DNA from: Candidatus Binatia bacterium
GTDB taxonomy: Bacteria; Desulfobacterota; Binatia; UBA12015
DNA: 64,000 nt
Direction of reading: 5' to 3'
NCBI GenBank assembly: GCA_029243485.1
Contig: JAQWRY010000075.1
Location: 62,001-126,000 of the forward strand
In this document: positions 52,287-61,469 of the stretch, piece by piece
How the letters are laid out: the number at the start of each line of letters is the position of its first letter
Numbering within the stretch: position 1 is the first letter of the stretch
The notes under the pieces: generated by a model
Seen by the model: the letters and a program-made list of their open reading frames with translations, nothing else
What the model was told of the DNA's origin: nothing
Databases searched by the model: none
Position numbers and translations under genes: made by a program

Positions 52287-52946
52287 TCAGCCCGTAGCGC
52301 TGGCGCGCTCGTAAGCCTCGGGCTTGCGAGCGATCATCACCGTGAAGAGCGATCGCGGCGATGTCTTGAAACGGCGGACGTCCTCGAGTTCGACCTCTTC
52401 GAGTAGCTCGCCGGCACCCAGTTTCGTACTCCAGCCCAGCTTTCGCGTGATCGGATCGAGCCGGTCGACGACCGACGATACGATGCGCCGGGGGCTGCGG
52501 AAATGGTTGATGATGACCAATCGGCCGCCCGGACGGCACACGCGCGCCATCTCCCGCATCATCGCCTGCGCATCCGGCACGACGCTGACCACGTGGAACG
52601 ACGTCACGTAGTCGAAGGACGCATCCGGGAAATCCAGGGCCTGCGCATCACCGACCGCAAGCTCGACGTGCCCCCAGCCGCTCCGCTCGATCTTGCGCTG
52701 GGCACGCGTGAGCATGTCCTCCGCGAGATCGACACCGACCACTTCACAGTGCGGCGGGTACGCGGTCAGCGAGAGCCCCGTGCCCACACCTACCTCGAGA
52801 ACGCGGCTACCGGGTTCGAGGTTCATCGACTGGATCACCTGATTGATCCGAGGCGAGAACACGTTCGTGAAGATCCGGTCGTATAGCACCGAGAACTGCG
52901 AGTAGATCTTGCTCTCGTGGGCAAGCTGCGTCGTCGTCGATATCAT
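52287..52946 (-). CDS. PmtA-like SAM-dependent methyltransferase
   Basis: A 219-residue class I methyltransferase. An N-terminal YSQFSVLYDRIFTNVFSPR is followed by motif I VLEVGVGTGLSLTAYP, motif II VVGVDLAEDMLTRAQRKIE and the YVTSFHVVSVVPDAQAMMREMARVCRPGG block. The 'YD-x-x-F-x-x-x-F' beginning and overall size are typical of Rhodobacter-type phosphatidylethanolamine N-methyltransferase (PmtA), making phosphatidylcholine; an unrelated small-molecule methyltransferase is possible. Confidence 0.8.
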   Translation of the reverse strand: MISTTTQLAHESKIYSQFSVLYDRIFTNVFSPRINQVIQSMNLEPGSRVLEVGVGTGLSLTAYPPHCEVVGVDLAEDMLTRAQRKIERSGWGHVELAVGDAQALDFPDASFDYVTSFHVVSVVPDAQAMMREMARVCRPGGRLVIINHFRSPRRIVSSVVDRLDPITRKLGWSTKLGAGELLEEVELEDVRRFKTSPRSLFTVMIARKPEAYERASATG

Positions 52947-53060
52947 CGGTTCCTCCCCCTGAAGCGACTGCTTGCCTTCCTACCAGCCCCGAGCGCCTTG
53001 CGCGCCCCGACCAGGCGATCATCCCCTGAGGATCGCCGTCAGCAGATAGGAACATGCTAC

Positions 53061-53252
53061 TCAGGCAGCCGCGGCGCCCCGCATTTGTCGCTTGAAGGAG
53101 GCGATGTCCTGTCTACGGAAACGCCACTGTCTTCCCGCTTTGAAAGCCGGCAAAATCTGCTTACGAGCGAACTCGTTCACACGATCAGGGCTCATGTCGA
53201 GCAGCCTCGCTACGTCGCGACTGTTGAGAAGTGCGTTTTCTCTTACAAGCAT
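53061..53252 (-). CDS. Excisionase-type helix-turn-helix protein
   Basis: A 63-residue DNA-binding protein of the MerR/excisionase (AlpA/BldC-like) group. The helix-turn-helix is LNSRDVARLLDMSPDRVNEFARKQILPAFKAGRQWRF with its wing at RFRRQDIASF. There is no integrase, recombinase or att-like repeat nearby, so this is probably a regulator rather than a mobile-element gene. ATG at 53252. An AT-rich stretch upstream (about 53335-53385) may be its promoter. Confidence 0.82.
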   Translation of the reverse strand: MLVRENALLNSRDVARLLDMSPDRVNEFARKQILPAFKAGRQWRFRRQDIASFKRQMRGAAAA

Positions 53253-53517
53253 GACTCGAAGTCCCCTGAGTAGGGTGCCGAGTGGCTAACATGCCCCCGC
53301 GCGGAGGGTCAACCCGGCCCGATCTACCGTCCCTAAAGGGTATCATTTCATTGATATTCCAACAACTTACGTAATTCGGAAGAAAACCGCGCGGTGCGCG
53401 AGAGAAACCCTCGATAAATCGCCTGTGTAACGCCACGACAACTCCCGAGGGGCTCCGAGCCAACCCGATTTTCATCTTCCCCCCGGTCGAAAATAGCTCC
53501 TCAAAGGCCCCACAGGC

Positions 53518-55065
53518 TCAAATGCTGACCGCCGGGAGGCGCCCGCGGGCCAGTCGGAGGTCGTAGTAGATCCGGGTTCCGAAGACGGCTGTGACGACGG
53601 TCGTCACGATGCCGATGCACAGGGTCACAGCGAAGCCCTTCACCGGCCCGGAGCCGAACTGGAAGAGGATGAGGCCCGAGACAAAGGTCGTGATGTTCGA
53701 GTCGCGAATCGCAGCCCAGGCCCGCTCGTAGCCGGCCTCAAGAGATGCCCTCGGGGTCTTCCCGAGCCTCAACTCCTCACGAACCCGCTCGTTGATGAGC
53801 ACGTTCGCGTCGACCGCCATCCCCATCGTGAGCACGATTCCCGCGATGCCCGGGAGGGTGAGCGTGGCACCGAAGGCCGCCAAAAGCGCCATCAGGAAGA
53901 CTACGTTCATCGCGAGTGCCGCATCCGCCAGCAAGCCGGCGCCGCGGTAGTACCAGGCCATGAACAAAACGACGAGGACGCCACCGACGGCCAGCGAGAT
54001 CACACCCTGACGGATCGAATCGCGACCAAGCGAGGGGCCCACGGTGCGCTCCTCGATGATCTTGATCGGGGCGGGAAGAGCGCCGGCGCGCAAAACGATG
54101 GCCAGATCCCGGGCTTCCTTGATGTCGAAGCTACCGGTGATCGAGGCCCTCCCCCCACCGATCCGCTCACGGATCACAGGAGCCGAGAATACCCGGCCAT
54201 CGAGGACGATCGCCATGTTCCGCCCCACGTTTTCTGCCGTGAGGGCTTCGAACTGGGCGGAGCCGGCGTCGGTCAGAACGAGCTCGACGTACGGACCCTC
54301 GAGCTGCGTACCCGGCCGAACCCGTGCGTCGGCCACAGCCGCGCCGGTCATCTGAACCTTCTTGTCGAGCAAGTACTCCCTGGGGCCGCCGCCGGAGTTC
54401 GGCGAGGACGGCACCGTCACGGTGGCGCCCTCCCCTCCGGTGTTCACGAACTGGAACTCCAACACGGCGGTCTTACCGATGAGCTCCTTCGCACGCTGCG
54501 GGTCCTGGACGCCGGGCAGCTGCACGACGATGTCGCTGGCCCCCTGGCGCTGAATGATCGGCTCGGCGACACCGAATTGGTCGATCCGATTGCGGATTGT
54601 CTCGAGCGACTGGTCGAGCGCGAGCTTCTTGATCCGGTCGACCTCTCGCTTGTCCGGAGTGAGGGTCAGGTCCGCGAGAGAGGAGCCCGCCGACCCGATC
54701 TCCAGACTCGGAAAGCGCGTGGCAACGAATTCATCGAAGGCCTGGCGTTGTTCCGCCGACTCGAGATGAACGGTGAGAGCCGTCCCCTCGTGCTCGATCT
54801 CCTTCACGCCGATCTCTTCGTCGCGCAGCTCACGGGCGAGCTCCTCGCCGGTGCGACCGATGTTGTTCTCCACGGCCTTGTCGACCTCGACGGTGAACAG
54901 GAGATGGGTTCCCCCGCGGAGATCCAGGCCGAGCTGGATGGGATCTTCGGGCAGGAAGGACGGGGTCATCCCTGCGGGCAGCACGACCGGAAGCAGATAC
55001 GCGAACGAGGCGATCGTGGCGACCAGCAGGGCAGCCAGGCGGTAGTTGACGTTGCCGGAGCTCAT
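53518..55065 (-). CDS. secD: Protein-export membrane protein SecD
   Basis: A 515-residue SecD with a periplasmic P1 domain and six membrane helices. The first helix (about 10-30, LAALLVATIASFAYLLPVVL), LGLDLRGGTHLLFTVEV near residue 47, LDGRVFSAPVIRERIGGGRASITG and the RND-type helices (VLVVLFMAWYYRGAGLLAD, GMAVDANVLINERVREELRLG) are all present. SecD helps drive late translocation using the proton gradient, normally with SecF. No secF follows: the next gene on the same strand is the unrelated HTH protein, about 265 bases further on. Confidence 0.95.
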   Translation of the reverse strand: MSSGNVNYRLAALLVATIASFAYLLPVVLPAGMTPSFLPEDPIQLGLDLRGGTHLLFTVEVDKAVENNIGRTGEELARELRDEEIGVKEIEHEGTALTVHLESAEQRQAFDEFVATRFPSLEIGSAGSSLADLTLTPDKREVDRIKKLALDQSLETIRNRIDQFGVAEPIIQRQGASDIVVQLPGVQDPQRAKELIGKTAVLEFQFVNTGGEGATVTVPSSPNSGGGPREYLLDKKVQMTGAAVADARVRPGTQLEGPYVELVLTDAGSAQFEALTAENVGRNMAIVLDGRVFSAPVIRERIGGGRASITGSFDIKEARDLAIVLRAGALPAPIKIIEERTVGPSLGRDSIRQGVISLAVGGVLVVLFMAWYYRGAGLLADAALAMNVVFLMALLAAFGATLTLPGIAGIVLTMGMAVDANVLINERVREELRLGKTPRASLEAGYERAWAAIRDSNITTFVSGLILFQFGSGPVKGFAVTLCIGIVTTVVTAVFGTRIYYDLRLARGRLPAVSI

Positions 55066-55362
55066 TTAGGACTTTTCCTCGGTCTTTCCGGGTCGGTTCA
55101 CCTGACCGACGGCGCTGCGCGAGAGCTTGATCTGTACTTTGGGGGCGACCTCGACCTGAACGTCCCCCTCACCGAGCTTGACGATCTTACCGTGGATTCC
55201 GCCGGTGGAGATGATCGGATCCCCGACCTTCAGATTGTCGAGCATCTCCTGGGTCTCTTTCGCCTTCTTCTGCTGCGGTCGGATCAGCAAGAAGTAAAAG
55301 ACGACCAGGATCAGCGCGAATGGGGCCATCTGAATCAGGGCGCCTGCGTCGGGTGCGTTCAT
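55066..55362 (-). CDS. yajC: Preprotein translocase subunit YajC
   Basis: A 98-residue single-helix membrane protein (residues about 10-28, QMAPFALILVVFYFLLIRPQ) with the family ending RPQQKKAKETQEMLDNLKVGDPI and ISTGGIHGKIVKL. YajC associates with SecDF. ATG at 55362; it abuts secD and is 4 bases below tgt. Confidence 0.94.
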   Translation of the reverse strand: MNAPDAGALIQMAPFALILVVFYFLLIRPQQKKAKETQEMLDNLKVGDPIISTGGIHGKIVKLGEGDVQVEVAPKVQIKLSRSAVGQVNRPGKTEEKS

Positions 55363-55366
55363 TGGA

Positions 55367-56554
55367 TCAGTTCCTTTCCCCGTCGGAAGCGGATGCCTCC
55401 GGACCGCCCGTGGCGGTCAGGAATGCCGCTGCCTCCTGCTCGAAACGCCCCTCGTCCAGGGCACTTCGCAGACGGGCCATACGACTCAAATAGAAGTGGA
55501 GATTGTGCGTGGTGAGCGCCCGCGCCGCCAGCATCTCGTTGGTCACGAAGAGGTGCCGGAGATAAGCGCGGCTGAAGCGCTCGCATGCCGCGCACGAGCA
55601 CTCGGGATCGAGCGGTGCCGCATCCTCGCGGTGCGCAGAATTCCGGATAGCCAGCCGTCCCTCGGAAGTGAAGGCCATTCCGTTGCGTGCATTGCGCGTC
55701 GGAAGCACGCAGTCGAAGAGATCGAATCCCATTGCCGTGTATCGAACCAGTTCCTCGGGAGTCCCGACGCCCATGAGGTAGCGAGGGCGATCCTCGGGCA
55801 GGAGCGCCACCGTATGCGCCGCAACCTCGTAGGTCGCCTGACGGTCCTCCCCGACGGACAGGCCGCCCACTGCGTATCCGTCGAATCCGAGGTCGGCAAG
55901 CTCAGCCGCGCTCTGCTCACGCAGCGTCTTGTCCAGACCTCCCTGGACGATGGCGAAGACCTGCTGATCGGTGCGCGTGCGGGCCGCACGGGCTCGCTTG
56001 GCCCACCGCGTCGTCCGGGCCCGCGCCTCTTCGACCTCCGAGCGCGGCGCGTTCCCGGCGGCGCACTCGTCCAGGACCATGGCGACGTCGACACCGAGGT
56101 TCTCCTGAACCTCGATGATGTCCTCGGGCCGGAACCGGTGGCGGCTCCCGTCGACGTGGCTCTTGAACTCGACGCCGGACTCGTCGATCCGGCGGAGGTC
56201 CTTCAAGCTGAAGATCTGGAAACCGCCGCTGTCGGTCAGGATCGCCCGGTCCCATCCCATGAAGCGATGTAGCCCACCAAGCCGGGCAATCTGCTTCGAT
56301 CCCGGGCGCAGCTCGAGGTGGTAGGCATTCGAGAGGATTATCTCGGCGCCGAGCCCCTCGATTTCCCAGGGCGCCATCGCCTTCACCGCACCATAGGTGC
56401 CGACGGGCATGAAAGCGGGCGTCTCAACCGAGCCGTGAGCGGTCCAAAGGCGCCCACGGCGGGCGCCCGATGCCTTGGCGCGTCCGAGGACCTCGAAACC
56501 CAGGGGCTGCGAGCCCTCCTGGGCCGAACTCTCTGGTGTCCCGGACGCCGCCAT
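55367..56554 (-). CDS. tgt: tRNA-guanine transglycosylase
   Basis: A 395-residue Tgt, which inserts the queuosine precursor into tRNA. The ATG at 56554 is preferred over a long open upstream extension. Motifs: VETPAFMPVGTYGAVKAM, ILSNAYHLELRPG, the substrate-binding DSGGFQIFSL, DLFDCVLPTRNARNGMAF with the nucleophilic aspartate, and zinc ligands CSCAAC with the histidine of the later HNLHFYLS. Part of the classic queA-tgt-yajC-secD leftward operon. The first about 30 residues are low-complexity and may be a flexible tail. Confidence 0.95.
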   Translation of the reverse strand: MAASGTPESSAQEGSQPLGFEVLGRAKASGARRGRLWTAHGSVETPAFMPVGTYGAVKAMAPWEIEGLGAEIILSNAYHLELRPGSKQIARLGGLHRFMGWDRAILTDSGGFQIFSLKDLRRIDESGVEFKSHVDGSRHRFRPEDIIEVQENLGVDVAMVLDECAAGNAPRSEVEEARARTTRWAKRARAARTRTDQQVFAIVQGGLDKTLREQSAAELADLGFDGYAVGGLSVGEDRQATYEVAAHTVALLPEDRPRYLMGVGTPEELVRYTAMGFDLFDCVLPTRNARNGMAFTSEGRLAIRNSAHREDAAPLDPECSCAACERFSRAYLRHLFVTNEMLAARALTTHNLHFYLSRMARLRSALDEGRFEQEAAAFLTATGGPEASASDGERN

Positions 56555-56651
56555 CCCGTCAGACTTAGCAGGGCCCGGCGCCGATTTCCGCGCGAGGCCG
56601 AGGGCTATGGGCCTGACCCAAGATGGGTCGCGGCGATCCTGGGTCAGGCTC

Positions 56652-57689
56652 CTAGGGCAGGACCACCATGGCGTCTCCGTAGCTGTAGAAGCGGTAGCCC
56701 CCCTCGAGCGCGGCTCGATAGGCCTGCTCGGTGTGCGCCGTTCCGGCGAATCCGCACACCAGCGACAGCAGCGAGGACTCCGGCAGGTGGAAGTTCGTGA
56801 GGAGCGCGTCGATGGCGCGAAACTCCGCACCGGGCCGCAACACGAGATCGGTCGTCTGGAGGCCCGCGGGCCACCCGCTGCGCGCAGCCGCTTCCAGCGC
56901 GCGGGTCGTCGTCGTCCCGACCGCGATCACGCGGCCCCGTCCCCGGGTCTCCGCGATGGCCTTGCGCGTCTCTTCGGGGACTTCGTAACGCTCGGGCTCG
57001 ACCGCCAGCGTCTCACGCCCGGGCTGCCCGGCCATGAAGGTTGCCGGGCCGACGTGAAGTACGACCTCTGCGAACCGGACCCCACGCGCGGCCAGTTGCT
57101 TGAGGAGCCGCTCCGACAGATGGAGACCGGCGGTCGGCGCCGCCACTGAGCCGAGCTCGCGGGCGAAGACGGTCTGGTAGCGGTCGCGATCGACGTCGGT
57201 CGGCCCATTCGGACGAAGGATGTACGGAGGCAGAGGCGTTTCGCCGAACCGCTGCGCCAAAGCGAGTGGGGCCGCTCCCGCACCGAAAGAGATCTCCAAC
57301 GTGCCAGCTTCGAGATGGATGATCTCGACCTTGTCCTCACTCGGGCCGTCGCGCCCCACGAGCCGAAGCGACTCACCTATGCGCAGCCGCCGCATCGGTC
57401 GTGCGATCGCACGCCACGTCGTAGGTGCCGTCTCCTCGAGGAGGAGGAGCTCCACCCTTCCGCCGGTTTCGCGCTCTGCCCGCAGCCGCGCGGGGAAGAC
57501 CCGACTTCGGTTCGCGACCAGGAGATCGCCCTCTTCGAGCAGCCCCGGCAGGTCGACGATCCATCGATGGGAGGGGGAGCCGTCCCCCGATCGCGAGAGA
57601 ACGAGCAGCTTCGCGCCGTCTCGCTCGGCCGCAGGCTCCTGCGCAATTCGATCCGGTGGAAGGTCGAACTCGAACGGACTAGTCCCCAC
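56652..57689 (-). CDS. queA: S-adenosylmethionine:tRNA ribosyltransferase-isomerase
   Basis: A 345-residue QueA that builds epoxyqueuosine in tRNA from the ribosyl part of SAM. It starts with GTG at 57689, overlapping the SPFH gene's stop. Motifs include [23 protein letters not shown]-like [33 protein letters not shown] and [18 protein letters not shown]. With tgt it forms the queuosine part of the operon; queuine or preQ1 supply genes are outside the window. Confidence 0.95.
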   Translation of the reverse strand: MGTSPFEFDLPPDRIAQEPAAERDGAKLLVLSRSGDGSPSHRWIVDLPGLLEEGDLLVANRSRVFPARLRAERETGGRVELLLLEETAPTTWRAIARPMRRLRIGESLRLVGRDGPSEDKVEIIHLEAGTLEISFGAGAAPLALAQRFGETPLPPYILRPNGPTDVDRDRYQTVFARELGSVAAPTAGLHLSERLLKQLAARGVRFAEVVLHVGPATFMAGQPGRETLAVEPERYEVPEETRKAIAETRGRGRVIAVGTTTTRALEAAARSGWPAGLQTTDLVLRPGAEFRAIDALLTNFHLPESSLLSLVCGFAGTAHTEQAYRAALEGGYRFYSYGDAMVVLP

Positions 57690-58437
57690 TCTTGCCCTGG
57701 GCGTCGAGGAACGGCCGAACCAGGTCGATCGGAACCGGGAACAGCGTCGTCGAGTTGTTCGGTCCGGCGATCTCGCTGAGCGACTGGAGGTAGCGCAGCG
57801 TCAGGGCCATCGGGTGCGTCCCCAGCACGGCGGCGGCATCCGCGAGCTTCTGCGAGGCCTGGAACTCACCCTCGGCCGAGATCACCTTCGCTCGCCGCTC
57901 ACGCTCCGCCTCCGCCTGCCGGGCGATCGCGCGCTGCATGTCGGTTGGAAGATCGATGTCCTTGATCTCGACCGTCGAGACCTTCACCCCCCACGGCTCG
58001 GTCTGCTGATCGACGATCGTCTGGATCTGTGCGTTCACCTTCTCGCGCTCGGCCAGAAGCTCATCGAGTTCCACCTGGCCACAGACACTGCGCAGCGTCG
58101 TCTGGCCGATCATGTTGGATGCATAGACGTAGTTCTCAATCGCGATGACGGCCGACTGTGGCTCGACGACGCGGAAGTACAGCACCGCGCTCACCTTCAC
58201 TGACACGTTGTCGCGGGTGATGACCTCCTGCGCCGGGATGTCCATTGTCACCGTGCGCAGATCCACCCGCTGGATCGACTCGATCAGCGGAATCACAATG
58301 ATGATGCCCGGGCCGCGAACCCCGACGCTCCGCCCGAGGCGGAAGATCACGCCACGCTCATATTCCTGGATGATCTTCACACCACTCATCACCAGCAAGA
58401 CCAGGATCACGACAAATACGGCCAACGGGGTCATCAT
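57679..58437 (-). CDS. SPFH-domain protein (stomatin/slipin-like)
   Basis: A 252-residue SPFH protein with an N-terminal membrane segment ([16 protein letters not shown]) and the SPFH domain [25 protein letters not shown] to [26 protein letters not shown], followed by a coiled coil ([23 protein letters not shown]). It pairs with the NfeD protease encoded just upstream (stop at 58434, overlapping this ATG), the usual stomatin-NfeD partnership in membrane quality control. Its stop overlaps queA. Confidence 0.92.
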   Translation of the reverse strand: MMTPLAVFVVILVLLVMSGVKIIQEYERGVIFRLGRSVGVRGPGIIIVIPLIESIQRVDLRTVTMDIPAQEVITRDNVSVKVSAVLYFRVVEPQSAVIAIENYVYASNMIGQTTLRSVCGQVELDELLAEREKVNAQIQTIVDQQTEPWGVKVSTVEIKDIDLPTDMQRAIARQAEAERERRAKVISAEGEFQASQKLADAAAVLGTHPMALTLRYLQSLSEIAGPNNSTTLFPVPIDLVRPFLDAQGKSGD

Positions 58438-59783
58438 TCTTTTGTCCTCTCTCCGCCCAGCGGAGCCACGTGCAACGTGAGGCCATCAACTTCGAGCACC
58501 CGCGCAGGGCACCCCTCGTCGATCGGCTCGGCCGACTCGGCCTTCCAAATCTCGCCGTGAACGAAGATCGTTCCTCTCGGCGCAGCCCGAGTTCGCATCT
58601 CACCGACGCTCCCGACAAGGGCCTCCCTACCCGTCGTCGGACGGCCGCGCATCGCCCGCACGACCAATGTCGCAACCGTCAGCATCGCAAGCCCCACTGC
58701 AGCCGCTGCGCTCCCGATCAGCATTCGGTCCACGTAGACCCCGGGCTCCGACTCATCGAACAAGAACAGCGACCCGAGGACGAAGGCGATCACCCCAACG
58801 CCCCCCACGATCCCGAAGCTCGGAAGGAAGAGCTCGGCAACCAGGAGCGCCAGGCCCAGGACGATGAGAAGGACCCCCGTCGTGTCGATCGGCAAGATCT
58901 GAAACGACGCGAGCGAAATCGCGAGGCAGAGGCCGCCGACGAGACCCGGCACCAGCGTCCCCGGGTGCGAGAGCTCGAGGTAAAGCCCGAGCAACCCGGC
59001 GAGCATGAGCATGTACGCGATGCTCGGGTCGGCGAGGAGCATCAGAACCTCCTGCCGCAGCGTCATCTCCATGCGGACGAGCGTCGCCCCGGCGACGTGC
59101 AGCACCTGCTCCTTCTCCCCAATCGTCACTGTGCGGCCATCGGCCTTTGCCAGCAGGTCGTCGACGTCGGTCGCGATGAGATCGATCACGTTCTTCGCAA
59201 GAGCCTCGCGGTCGGTCGCGGACACCGCGCGACGCACCGCCCGCGTGGCCCATTGCGCGTTCCGGCCCCGTTGTTCCGCGATCGCTTTCGCGAAGGAGGC
59301 CGTAAAGCTCTTCACCTTGGCCCCCATCGCGCCGGCGATGTCCCCACCGCCACCTTCGACGGGCGTACTCGCGCCGATGTTCGTTCCGGGAGCCATCGCC
59401 GCGATGTTTGCGGCCATCACCACGAAAACCCCGGCGGACGCCGCGCCCGCTCCACCGGGCGCCACATAGGCAATTACGGGGACCGGCGAGGCCAACAGCG
59501 CCTTCACGATGGTTCGCGTCGACGTGAGGAGACCCCCAGGCGTGTCGATCTCGATCACGAGCGCCGCGGCCTTTTGCTCCTCCGCTGCCCGCAAGCCGTC
59601 GGCGATGAAGTCCGCGCTGGCTGGACTGATCGCGCCGTCGACGCGCAACCAGAGCACGCGCGGTGAAGCCTGCGCGTCGAGCGCGGCGAGCGCGAGCGGC
59701 AGGACGACGAACAGAAGAGCGCCGAGGCGCTTCAGCCGCCTGCCATCCCGAGACGCTGCATAACTTGCTGAATGTCTTCCCAC
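58434..59783 (-). CDS. NfeD-type membrane serine protease (ClpP-like)
   Basis: A 449-residue long-form NfeD. A signal-type helix (about 20-40) is followed by the ClpP-like serine protease domain with [25 protein letters not shown] and the [16 protein letters not shown] motif carrying the likely catalytic serine near residue 118. Four or five membrane helices and the OB-type NfeD C-terminal domain ([23 protein letters not shown]) complete it. It starts at a GTG within the udg gene (52-base overlap), with no good alternative start, and overlaps the SPFH gene. Confidence 0.88.
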   Translation of the reverse strand: MGRHSASYAASRDGRRLKRLGALLFVVLPLALAALDAQASPRVLWLRVDGAISPASADFIADGLRAAEEQKAAALVIEIDTPGGLLTSTRTIVKALLASPVPVIAYVAPGGAGAASAGVFVVMAANIAAMAPGTNIGASTPVEGGGGDIAGAMGAKVKSFTASFAKAIAEQRGRNAQWATRAVRRAVSATDREALAKNVIDLIATDVDDLLAKADGRTVTIGEKEQVLHVAGATLVRMEMTLRQEVLMLLADPSIAYMLMLAGLLGLYLELSHPGTLVPGLVGGLCLAISLASFQILPIDTTGVLLIVLGLALLVAELFLPSFGIVGGVGVIAFVLGSLFLFDESEPGVYVDRMLIGSAAAAVGLAMLTVATLVVRAMRGRPTTGREALVGSVGEMRTRAAPRGTIFVHGEIWKAESAEPIDEGCPARVLEVDGLTLHVAPLGGERTKE

Positions 59784-60496
59784 ACTTGCCTCTTGAAACT
59801 GGGGTTCCGCAGCAGGTGCGCCGGATGGAACGTCGGCATCAGCGCAATGCCATGGTACTCATGCCATTCGCCGCGCAAACGGGTGATCGGACGCGTCGTC
59901 TGCAGAAGAGTCTGCGCTGCGAACTTCCCGAGGGCGACGATCACTTCGGGCTTCACGAGTTCGATTTGACGGATCAGGAACGGGGAGCACGCCGACACCT
60001 CTTCCGGCTCCGGGTTGCGATTGTCCGGCGGCCGGCACTTCACGACGTTGCAGATGTAAACCTCGGAGCGATCGATCTTCATGCCCTTTTCGATGATGTC
60101 GGTGAGCAAGGCGCCGGCGCGCCCGACGAACGGCTGGCCTTGCTGGTCCTCATCGCGCCCCGGCCCCTCCCCCACGAAGACGATCCGTGCGTCCGGGTTC
60201 CCGGTGCCGAAGACAATCTGCGTTCGGGTCGCCGACAACCGACACCGAGAACAGTCGCCGAGTTCGGAGCGGAGCGCCCCCAGATCGGTCGCCGCCAGAC
60301 CACCGGCCACGGCCTCGTCGGGCCGTACCGCGACCTGCGGCTCAGCAGCAGCGGCTCCGGGCAACTCGGGCGTGGCCTCGGCAGCTTCGCCCCTCGGCCA
60401 CGCCAGGCTCGGCGTGAGCTCGTCGACACCCGACAGCGCCATCCATTCCACATGCGCGGCAAGATCGCGTGCGAGACTCCGGATGACTTGTGACAT
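59732..60496 (-). CDS. Type 4/5 uracil-DNA glycosylase (Fe-S)
   Basis: A 254-residue uracil-DNA glycosylase of the iron-sulfur type. After an alanine-rich N-terminal region (about 1-75), the catalytic core has [20 protein letters not shown] and the HPAHLLRNP motif. Cysteines CSRC (about 82), CRPPDNRNP and CSPFL should ligate a 4Fe-4S cluster. It excises uracil from DNA to start base-excision repair. ATG at 60496 is divergent from the phospholipase C-like gene by 31 bases. Confidence 0.93.
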   Translation of the reverse strand: MSQVIRSLARDLAAHVEWMALSGVDELTPSLAWPRGEAAEATPELPGAAAAEPQVAVRPDEAVAGGLAATDLGALRSELGDCSRCRLSATRTQIVFGTGNPDARIVFVGEGPGRDEDQQGQPFVGRAGALLTDIIEKGMKIDRSEVYICNVVKCRPPDNRNPEPEEVSACSPFLIRQIELVKPEVIVALGKFAAQTLLQTTRPITRLRGEWHEYHGIALMPTFHPAHLLRNPSFKRQVWEDIQQVMQRLGMAGG

Positions 60497-60527
60497 CTCA
60501 GAGGAGATCCTACGCTAACCATCGCAA

Positions 60528-61421
60528 ATGTCACAACTCGCGCTTCTTCTCGCAGCCGCCGCTGCCATCGTTCTCGCCCCAAGCGACGCCTGGGCCTGGG
60601 GACCGGTCACACACCTCGTCCACGGGGCCATGCTCCTTGAGCGGCTGCCCATGCTGCCGCCGGACGTTGCCTCACTGCTGGCGAGGTTTCCGTACGAGTA
60701 CCTTTACGGGTGCATCGGCGCCGACATCGTCCAGGCGAAGAAGTTCACGAAGAGCCTCTACACCCACTGCCACCACTGGCGCACCGGGTGGGAGGTCCTC
60801 GACGGCGCGACGACCGAAAGCGAGCAGGCCTTCGCCCGCGGGTATCTCTCGCACCTGGCGAGCGACACCTTCTCCCACAACTACTACTTGCCCGTCCGCC
60901 TGATCAGCAGCTTCCGCTCCACCTCGATGCAACACGTCTACTGGGAGGCACGATTCGACGCGAACCAGGCCGAAGAGAGGTGGCCCCTGCTCACTCTGGT
61001 CGCCTCGAATCTCTATCCGCACTGCGACGAGCTCGTGGAACGCATCGTCGAGCGAACCCTGTTCTCCTTCCGAACCAACAAGCGCATCTTCGACTCGCTA
61101 CTCGCGCTCCAGCGGCTCGAGTACTGGCAAACCGTCATGCAGCGAGCGACCGATAGCCAACGCCATCCCCTGCCCCGCGAAGACATCGAGCGGTTCAACG
61201 GACTGTGCGCAAACGCAATCGTCGACCTGATGCAGAACGGCCGCGGCGCGGCCTGCCAGGCGGACGATCCGACCGGCCAAGAAAACCTCGACCGCGCCAA
61301 ACGCATTCGGAACCGGCTCCGAGGATTGGCGCGGCGTGGGGTTCTCGACGAGGAGCGCGAACGCGAGATTCTCGCGAGCGCTATCCCCCCGCTCGAAGCA
61401 TCGCTCGGGTCACCGAGCTAG
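60528..61421 (+). CDS. Zinc-dependent phospholipase C-like protein, exported
   Basis: A 297-residue secreted protein. A signal peptide (residues 1-23, ending AWA) leaves a mature N-terminal tryptophan, WGPVTH, as in zinc phospholipase C, where that residue is itself a zinc ligand. Histidine/aspartate motifs THCHHW and LSHLASDTFSHNY are at the expected places. This is the PF00882-type family; many deltaproteobacterial members have no proven lipase activity. ATG at 60528; it converges with coaBC. Confidence 0.87.
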   Translation: MSQLALLLAAAAAIVLAPSDAWAWGPVTHLVHGAMLLERLPMLPPDVASLLARFPYEYLYGCIGADIVQAKKFTKSLYTHCHHWRTGWEVLDGATTESEQAFARGYLSHLASDTFSHNYYLPVRLISSFRSTSMQHVYWEARFDANQAEERWPLLTLVASNLYPHCDELVERIVERTLFSFRTNKRIFDSLLALQRLEYWQTVMQRATDSQRHPLPREDIERFNGLCANAIVDLMQNGRGAACQADDPTGQENLDRAKRIRNRLRGLARRGVLDEEREREILASAIPPLEASLGSPS

Positions 61422-61469
61422 CGGCACGCAGTCGAACGACGGCGGCGAGCGCTCAACCCGGACGGCCCT

